Below are positions 7,161 through 11,825 of a DNA stretch of 11,825 nt, one piece after another. The notes under the pieces are model-generated. The model was not told the DNA's origin, did not search any database, and saw nothing but the letters and a program-made list of their open reading frames with translations. This DNA comes from Clostridiaceae bacterium (GTDB lineage Bacteria; Bacillota; Clostridia; Oscillospirales; Acutalibacteraceae): the NCBI GenBank assembly GCA_904501685.1, contig CAJGBX010000038.1, positions 1 through 11,825 on the forward strand. Direction: 5' to 3'. Made by a program: the position numbers and the translations under genes. Every line of letters starts with the position of its first letter. Position 1 is the first letter of the stretch.

Positions 7161-7725
7161 TTTCCTCGAGAAAACCACCGCGTTCGTGACGGCTCTTGCC
7201 TGCTTCTATAAGCAGATCGCCGTCGGCCACGTGGAGGCGGGACTTCGCACCTATAATATTTACAGCCCCTATCCCGAGGAGTTCAACCGCCAGGCGGTTG
7301 GTATTGTGGCAAAATATAATTTCTCCCCCACGGAGCTTTAGAAGAACAACCTTCTGAAAGAGGGCAAGGATCCCGCATCGATCTACGTGACGGGAAATAC
7401 CGCCATCGATGCCTTGAAGACCACCGTGCGAGAGGAATACACGCATCCGGAGCTTGAATGGGCTAAAGATAGCCGCTTGATCATGATCACGGCACACCGC
7501 AGAGAAAATCTCGGCGAGCCGATGCACAATATGTTCCGCGCGATTCGCCGTGTAATGGACGAGCATCCGGACGTAAAAGCCATCTATCCCATTCATATGA
7601 ATCCCATGGTGCGTAAGGCGGCGGATGAGGAGCTTGGCGGCTGCGATCGTATTCATATTATTGAACCTCTTGAAGTTCTTGATTTTCACAACTTCCTCGC
7701 TCGCAGTTTTATGATCCTTACGGAT
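6440..7725. other. Compositionally distinct, GATC-rich segment (likely recombinational import)
   Basis: By hand count this stretch has 18 GATC sites in about 1.28 kb, while the other 10.5 kb has roughly 15. GC in 60-base lines rises from 23-32% (6121-6420) to 43-55% (6541-7500), then falls to about 37% (7861 onward). It begins near codon 122 of one glycosyltransferase gene, at a conserved block (FDYRDSTYEK), and ends inside the conserved C-terminal half of the broken epimerase gene. The edges are approximate. Homologous exchange at conserved blocks would give this picture; this is inference from composition only. Confidence 0.55.
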
Positions 7726-7974
7726 AGTGGCGGAATTCAGGAGGAAGCGCCTTCTCTCGGTAAGCCTGTTTTAGTTATGAGAGATACGACTGAGCGCCCT
7801 GAGGGAATTGCGGCCGGCACGTTAAAGCTTGTCGGAACGGATGAGCAGGTAATTTACAAAAACTTTAAATTGCTTCTTGAGAACAAAGAAGCATATGATG
7901 CGATGTCAAAAGCCAGCAACCCGTATGGTGATGGCTTTGCCTGCAAGAGGATTGCTGATATTCTTCAAAAATAA
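7171..7974 (+). pseudogene. wecB: Broken UDP-GlcNAc 2-epimerase (wecB/mnaA type)
   Basis: Remnant of the enzyme interconverting UDP-GlcNAc and UDP-ManNAc. Similarity starts abruptly with TTAF at 7174, then GHVEAGLRT, YSPYPEEFNRQ and SPTEL, where an in-frame TAG (7339-7341) interrupts. The same frame resumes with KNNLLKEGKDPASIYVTGNT and runs through TAHRRENLGE, TDSGGIQEEAPSLGKPVLV and MRDTTERPEG to a TAA at 7972-7974. Against E. coli WecB (about 375 residues) the first 95 or so are missing, including the nucleotide-binding N-terminus and the Asp of the conserved GDT; the later active-site blocks HVEAG, PEE and HRRE remain. The TDSGGIQEEAPSLGKP block marks the WecB/MnaA branch rather than CapG/FnlC, which as I recall has SDSGTI-EESS. 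A weak start (ATG 7144, GGAGAAAGG ten bases upstream) could give a 65-residue product, and a GTG at 7387 could in principle restart translation, but neither would make an active epimerase. An intact copy elsewhere is likely if ManNAc is needed. Confidence 0.92.
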
Positions 7975-7999
7975 AGTGCAGAACAAAAATGGTAATATC

Positions 8000-8006
8000 A
8001 AGGAGG
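8000..8006 (+). promoter_or_regulatory. Strong ribosome binding site for a TTG start
   Basis: AAGGAGG, a full anti-16S match, lies seven bases before the TTG at 8014. It decides the unusual start: no in-frame ATG occurs near the conserved N-terminal strand of the GT2 fold, which begins at the second codon. Confidence 0.8.
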
Positions 8007-8013
8007 GTGTGGT

Positions 8014-8931
8014 TTGCTGATATCAATAGTAGTTCCTGTATACAAAGTAGAGCAGTGCTTGGAGCGTTGCGTAGATTCTTTGATTAACCAGACGTATAAA
8101 GATTTGGAAATTATTTTAGTAGATGACGGTTCTCCTGATTCTTGCGGTTTGATTTGTGACACTTATCAAGCCAAAGATGACCGCGTGATAGTTATACACA
8201 AAGCAAACGGCGGGCTCTCTGATGCTCGCAATGCAGGACTCAAAAAGAGTAGCGGTGACTATGTTTTTTTTGTTGATTCTGATGATTACATAAAAGAAGA
8301 TGCATGCGAAAAAATGCTACCCTTTTTGGAGAATAGCAGAGCGGATATCGTAATGGGAGATTGCGACGTTACCGAAGAAGGATATGAATGTTATCACTAT
8401 GCAGATTTAGAAGTCGGGAAAAAGTTTTCCGGTTCGCAATATATGAAAGCTGCATTGCAGAAAAAAACGTTTCCTGTAGTTGTTTGGTTGAATGCATATA
8501 GGCGTCAATTTCTTTTGGATAATGGTTTGTATTTTAAAGAAAATATACTGCATGAAGATGTTGAATTTTCACCTAGGGCATTCATTTGCGCAAAAAGTGT
8601 AGTGTACACCGGTGTTTCATTCTACCACTATGTAATCAATGATACTTCTATCACATCTCAAAAGGACAAGCGTAAACATTGTAAGGACATCTATGAGACC
8701 GGTCTATCAATTTGTGAGTTAGCGAAGAAGACATGTGACAATAAGTTGTGTCGATTATTAGAAAATTATCTTGCCGGATGCTATATGGGTGTCTTTAGGT
8801 CGGGAAAGTTATATAAGTATGGGAGTGAGTTTGTTCACAAGAAGTATGCTTTAAAATATGCGCATTCTTTTGAAAATAAAGTTAAAGCTTTTATTTTTTC
8901 AATATCGCCGAAATTGTTTTGCATGCTGTGA
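8014..8931 (+). CDS. GT2-family (GT-A fold) glycosyltransferase
   Basis: A 305-residue inverting glycosyltransferase of the large GT2 family, acting on the lipid-linked intermediate at the inner membrane face. The nucleotide-binding strand LISIVVPVYKVEQCLERCV (2-20) leads to the acidic pair in VDDGSPDS (D37, D38), then NGGLSDARNAGL (65-76), and the metal-binding DSDD motif (D88, D90, D91). HEDVEFSPR in the middle of the protein carries the (E/H)ED block usually assigned to acceptor activation. It starts with TTG behind a strong AAGGAGG. It is the only GT-A enzyme among the four extending glycosyltransferases of the window. A T8 run (8264-8271) lies just before the DSDD codons; slippage there would inactivate the gene, though nothing shows that it happens. 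Donor and acceptor sugars are unknown. GC is about 37% at its 5' end, unlike the GC-rich remnant 40 bases upstream. Confidence 0.93.
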   Translation: MLISIVVPVYKVEQCLERCVDSLINQTYKDLEIILVDDGSPDSCGLICDTYQAKDDRVIVIHKANGGLSDARNAGLKKSSGDYVFFVDSDDYIKEDACEKMLPFLENSRADIVMGDCDVTEEGYECYHYADLEVGKKFSGSQYMKAALQKKTFPVVVWLNAYRRQFLLDNGLYFKENILHEDVEFSPRAFICAKSVVYTGVSFYHYVINDTSITSQKDKRKHCKDIYETGLSICELAKKTCDNKLCRLLENYLAGCYMGVFRSGKLYKYGSEFVHKKYALKYAHSFENKVKAFIFSISPKLFCML

Positions 8932-8944
8932 AATGTGTTGAATA

Positions 8945-10477
8945 ATGGATAAGAAAAAAGGATTTTTAAATGTCGCCGTATCCTTGCTAGCTAAAATACT
9001 AGTTTTAGTTTTTACGTTAATTACGAGACGTTTAATCATAAAATATTTAGGCAACGATATTAATGGAATTAATTCTTTATATACAAGCATTATCGGTTTT
9101 TTGTCTGTAACAGAACTTGGCGTTGGGGCTGCTATCGCTTTCTCTATGTACGGCCCTATAGTGAACGAAGATTATTGCAAGGTTCGATCACTGTATCAGT
9201 TGTACAAGAAATTGTATTACATTATCGCGTTAGTAATTGGCATAAGCGGAATATGTGTTATGCCTTTCCTACCGTTTTTGGCAAAAGGATATAACCCCAA
9301 AGGAACGAGTTTGTACTTTACCTTTCTTTTGGCACTTTGTGCTGTCGTGATAACATATTTGTACAGCGCAAAAAATTCTTTAATTAATGCATATAAAAAC
9401 AATTATATAACATCGCTTTCAAACTGTGCAGGAATTACATTGCAATCAATACTTCAAATAGTGGTATTAGTGCTGTATAAATCTTTCGTTCTGTTTTTAA
9501 TAGCGACTATTTTAGGTACGTTAGTACAGTGGATATTTGCACATATTATTACTAAACAAAAATACCCCAATATTATAAATGGCCCTCGACAACCTCTTGA
9601 TAATACAACTAAGCGGGAGGTCGTGAAAAATGTCAAGGCTATGTTTATGCACAAAATAGGGAATGTGATGGTCAATACAATTGATAGTATAATCATTTCC
9701 GCTTTTGTTGGAGTAGCAATTTTAGGCAAATATTCAAATTACACTATAATATCAACAGCAATAATTTCTATTATATCGTTGGCTTTTTCTTCTTTAACAG
9801 CAATTGTAGGCCATGCTTTTGTAAAACAGACCTCGCGTGTGCTGGAGGAATACTATGATCTGTTTTATATTGTTAATTACCTTTTAGGAAGCTTGTTCTT
9901 TCTTGGATATTATGCTGTCATTGACGATTTGATAGTCTTGCTATTTGGTGATGGATTGATTTTGAATAGTGTTATCGTAAAATGCGTTACACTGAATTAT
10001 TTTGTCCAGTTCCTTAGGCAATCTACGCTTTTATTTAGAGATGCCTCCGGAGCGTTTTACAATGACCGCTGGAAACCTATATTTGAAGGAATAGCAAATT
10101 TAGTGTTGTCGATTCTGCTTGTTTTGCTCTTACCGGCGGATTATAGTGTAGCAGGAGTAATTTTAGCGACTATTGTGACGAACCTGTGTGTTTGTCATGT
10201 TGTTGAGCCTCACATATTGTACAAATATTCCTTTAAGTCCAGCCCTAAAAAACATTACATCCGCAATTATATTTTAATTGTTGTTTTTTGCATTATAATG
10301 TTTATTTTCGATCAAATAAGGTTTGATGGATTGAGCAATTGGATAAACGTGATAGTGAATGGTTCAATTGTTGTTGCTATATGGCTTGCAGGTTCAGCTT
10401 TGATGTTAATAACCAACAAAAAAACAAGACACAAGATTGTTTATGCTATTAAGCAACGGAAAGAGGTGCATAGATGA
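8945..10477 (+). CDS. Wzx-like oligosaccharide flippase (MOP superfamily)
   Basis: A 510-residue integral membrane protein with about 12-14 hydrophobic helices, the size and pattern of polysaccharide exporters that flip undecaprenyl-linked repeat units across the membrane. The N-terminal part, with LITRRLIIKYLGNDINGIN (25-43) and a GFLSVTELGVGAAIAFSMYG stretch (51-70), is typical of Gram-positive Wzx proteins. Further helix pairs lie near 90-112, 121-142, 164-203, 242-290, 310-335, 385-425 and 440-490. A basic C-terminal tail (about 490-510) should face the cytoplasm. The ATG at 8945 follows the GT2 stop by 13 bases and has only a weak ribosome site. The stop overlaps the polymerase start (ATGA at 10474), so flippase and polymerase are probably translated together. 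It is AT-rich, as is usual for serotype-specific wzx genes. Confidence 0.9.
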   Translation: MDKKKGFLNVAVSLLAKILVLVFTLITRRLIIKYLGNDINGINSLYTSIIGFLSVTELGVGAAIAFSMYGPIVNEDYCKVRSLYQLYKKLYYIIALVIGISGICVMPFLPFLAKGYNPKGTSLYFTFLLALCAVVITYLYSAKNSLINAYKNNYITSLSNCAGITLQSILQIVVLVLYKSFVLFLIATILGTLVQWIFAHIITKQKYPNIINGPRQPLDNTTKREVVKNVKAMFMHKIGNVMVNTIDSIIISAFVGVAILGKYSNYTIISTAIISIISLAFSSLTAIVGHAFVKQTSRVLEEYYDLFYIVNYLLGSLFFLGYYAVIDDLIVLLFGDGLILNSVIVKCVTLNYFVQFLRQSTLLFRDASGAFYNDRWKPIFEGIANLVLSILLVLLLPADYSVAGVILATIVTNLCVCHVVEPHILYKYSFKSSPKKHYIRNYILIVVFCIIMFIFDQIRFDGLSNWINVIVNGSIVVAIWLAGSALMLITNKKTRHKIVYAIKQRKEVHR

Positions 10478-11517
10478 ATTTGGTATATTATTTTTCTTGC
10501 GCTTTGACAGCTGCGGTTGCATTGCTTGCTGAAAAGAAAAACAGTAAACTTTCTTTTTGGTTTTCAGTTATATTAGTCTCTTGCATCTCTGGTCTTCGGG
10601 CTTCAACGGTCGGGATTGATACCGGTGCTTATTATCAGTATATCGAGTGGGCACGAATGGGCGTGCTTGAACATGTCGAAATAGGTTTTTTGTACACTAC
10701 TCGTTTTTTACTATTTCTTTGTGACAGTGCAAAGTTTGTCATATTCGTTTTTTCTTCTGCGATTTCTTTTTGTGTATTATTTCGTTTTTGGACGTTAAGA
10801 AAACAAGTGTCGTATGGCTGGAGCGTGTTTTTATATTTAGCGTTATACTTTCAATTTTCCATGAATATTATGCGTCAGTTCCTTGCAATAGCGATTGTTT
10901 TTTTGGGAACATATTTTTTGCAAAACAAGCGCTACTCGATATTTATTGTAACAGTGATTATTGGCAGTTCATTTCATTATAGTGCATTTATAGGATTAGC
11001 TATACTTCTGATTTTCGGTTGGACGCATATGAAAAATGGAAAATTACGATATGCCATTGCAATTTCGTTTATGGCGATGCTTCCAATTGCTTATTACATT
11101 GTTTTTGAAGTTTGGCAACGATATTCTGGTTATTTTGACAATCCCAATCCTAATATAGGAATGATGATTTTTGCAAAAATTGCCCTGCTGTTTTTATTCG
11201 TTATTTTTAATTTGAATTGCTTTTCTAAAAAAAACGCTTCAAAGAGCTTTTATGCCAACATATTTGCGATTTATGCTGTGGGTTTGATTTGCACGTTTGC
11301 CGGATATATATACGATTATATGGATCGTGTGGGGTTATATTTTATGATGTTTGAACCTATATGTCTCGCAATTATGTGTAAGAAAAGATATTCAATTTTA
11401 TTCAAAATTGCGGTGCTTTTGTTATCAGTATATGTTATTTACAGCAATTATCGATCGAATGGTCACGGCATTTTCCCATATGATGTGATTTTCAGAGATA
11501 TATTGCAATCTTATTGA
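10474..11517 (+). CDS. EpsG-family protein, probable Wzy-like polysaccharide polymerase
   Basis: A 347-residue multi-helix membrane protein that would join flipped repeat units into polymer on the outer membrane face. EpsG-family traits are visible: SGLRASTVGIDTGAYYQY (39-56) after the first helices, holding the conserved R42 and the G-x-DT-x-xYY block; NIMRQFLAIAIVF (131-143), with the characteristic MRQ; and SSFHYSAFIGLAILL (165-179), with the H-x-SA motif. About ten hydrophobic segments follow the pattern of this family, and the C-terminus is short. The start overlaps the flippase stop by four bases, with AAGAGGTG (10461-10468) ahead. It is AT-rich and is the only polymerase candidate in the window, so it is probably the operon's Wzy. 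A TTGACA that spans its stop codon has no -10 partner. Confidence 0.87.
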   Translation: MNLVYYFSCALTAAVALLAEKKNSKLSFWFSVILVSCISGLRASTVGIDTGAYYQYIEWARMGVLEHVEIGFLYTTRFLLFLCDSAKFVIFVFSSAISFCVLFRFWTLRKQVSYGWSVFLYLALYFQFSMNIMRQFLAIAIVFLGTYFLQNKRYSIFIVTVIIGSSFHYSAFIGLAILLIFGWTHMKNGKLRYAIAISFMAMLPIAYYIVFEVWQRYSGYFDNPNPNIGMMIFAKIALLFLFVIFNLNCFSKKNASKSFYANIFAIYAVGLICTFAGYIYDYMDRVGLYFMMFEPICLAIMCKKRYSILFKIAVLLLSVYVIYSNYRSNGHGIFPYDVIFRDILQSY

Positions 11518-11528
11518 CAAGTTACAAG

Positions 11529-11534
11529 AAGGAG
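11529..11534 (+). promoter_or_regulatory. Ribosome binding site for the CapE-like gene
   Basis: AAGGAG lies six bases before the ATG at 11541, in a 23-base gap after the polymerase gene. It fixes the start of the reading frame that runs off the window end. No promoter is visible in the gap. Confidence 0.75.
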
Positions 11535-11540
11535 AGTAAG

Positions 11541-11825
11541 ATGTCACTTTTCACTAACAAAACCTTACTTATAACCGGTGGAACCGGTTCATTTGGAAAC
11601 GCAGTGCTTAACCGTTTCCTTCGTACCGATATCGGAGAAATCCGCATTTTCTCGCGCGACGAGAAGAAGCAGGACGATATGCGCCACGAGTTTCAGGCGA
11701 AAATGCCTGAGGTTGCCGAAAAAATCAAATTTTATATCGGCGACGTGCGCGACCTCGCGTCCGTAAAGAACGCTATGCACGGCGTTGACTATATTTTCCA
11801 CGCGGCGGCGCTCAAGCAGGTTCCG
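11541..11825 (+). CDS. capE: CapE/FnlA-like UDP-GlcNAc 4,6-dehydratase/5-epimerase, 5' part only
   Basis: The first 95 codons of an extended short-chain dehydrogenase/reductase; family members are about 340 residues, so some 250 lie beyond the window. LLITGGTGSFGNAV (9-22) holds the TGGTGSFG dinucleotide-binding loop, EIRIFSRDEKKQDDMRHEF (33-51) is the second strand and cofactor-specific region typical of CapE/FnlA/WbjB, FYIGDVRD (64-71) is the adenine-side motif, and FHAAALKQVP (86-95) is the conserved strand before the catalytic domain. These enzymes convert UDP-GlcNAc to a 4-keto-6-deoxy-L-hexose intermediate in the route to UDP-L-FucNAc and related L-sugars. Usually a reductase (CapF/FnlB) and an epimerase (CapG/FnlC) follow. 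GC reaches about 57% in places, unlike the AT-rich genes before it, as expected for a conserved sugar-nucleotide gene. PseB or CapD relatives are alternatives, but the RDE-KKQDDMRHEF segment favours CapE. Confidence 0.88.
   Translation, partial: MSLFTNKTLLITGGTGSFGNAVLNRFLRTDIGEIRIFSRDEKKQDDMRHEFQAKMPEVAEKIKFYIGDVRDLASVKNAMHGVDYIFHAAALKQVP

Noticed and set aside
7339..7341. Reassignment of TAG as a sense codon: no gene completed in the window ends in TAG (all end in TGA or TAA), while a TAG sits inside the epimerase frame.
   Set aside because: Only eleven stops can be checked, TAG is commonly the rarest stop in AT-rich Firmicutes, and the same frame also lacks its first 95 codons, so decay explains the TAG better. 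No other in-frame TAG occurs in a gene here.
11514..11542. TTGACA at 11514-11519 as a possible promoter for the CapE-like gene.
   Set aside because: At 16-18 bases spacing there is no TATAAT-like hexamer; that position holds the ribosome site and start codon.
11573..11589. Inverted repeat AACCGGT-GGA-ACCGGTT near the start of the CapE-like gene.
   Set aside because: It encodes the Rossmann loop TGGTGS, whose repeated Thr-Gly codons make a palindrome by themselves; no regulatory context.

Overview
The window is most of a surface polysaccharide (capsule or exopolysaccharide) gene cluster of the Wzx/Wzy type. All genes lie on the + strand and are packed as one operon-like run. The strong AAGGAGG-type ribosome sites, ATGA stop/start overlaps, uneven and mostly low GC, an EpsG-type polymerase and a PglC-size initiating transferase suggest a Gram-positive anaerobe of the Clostridia (gut Oscillospiraceae/Lachnospiraceae type). 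This is inference; no phylogenetic marker gene is present.

Layout: (1) 1-215, a leader with a near-consensus sigma-A promoter (137-165). (2) 216-3700, a four-gene 'initiating sugar' module: PglE-like aminotransferase, PglC-like phosphoglycosyl transferase, ATP-grasp ligase-like protein and HAD phosphatase-like protein. The last three overlap in series by 4 bases (ATGA). (3) 3757-7160, three GT-B-fold glycosyltransferases; the second resembles WbuB, the L-FucNAc transferase family. (4) 7171-7974, a broken UDP-GlcNAc 2-epimerase gene (wecB/mnaA type). It lacks about the first 95 codons and carries an in-frame TAG. (5) 8014-11517, a GT2 glycosyltransferase with a TTG start, a Wzx-like flippase and an EpsG-family (Wzy-like) polymerase. 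(6) 11541 to the window end, the first 95 codons of a CapE/FnlA-type UDP-GlcNAc 4,6-dehydratase/5-epimerase.

How the genes fit together (inference): the aminotransferase makes a 4-amino sugar nucleotide and PglC loads that sugar phosphate on undecaprenyl phosphate. Up to four glycosyltransferases extend it on the inner membrane face, the flippase turns the unit outward, and the EpsG-like protein polymerises it. The ATP-grasp/HAD pair sits where a PglD acetyltransferase might be expected and may make an unusual N-substituent. CapE at the end and the WbuB-like transferase suggest L-FucNAc in the repeat unit.

The most notable structure is a compositionally foreign segment, about 6440-7725. It has higher GC and 18 GATC sites against roughly 15 in the remaining 10.5 kb (hand count). 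It starts inside one glycosyltransferase gene and ends inside the broken epimerase gene, so it looks like a recombinational import carrying a deletion scar. No RNA gene, CRISPR array, insertion sequence or clear terminator was found.
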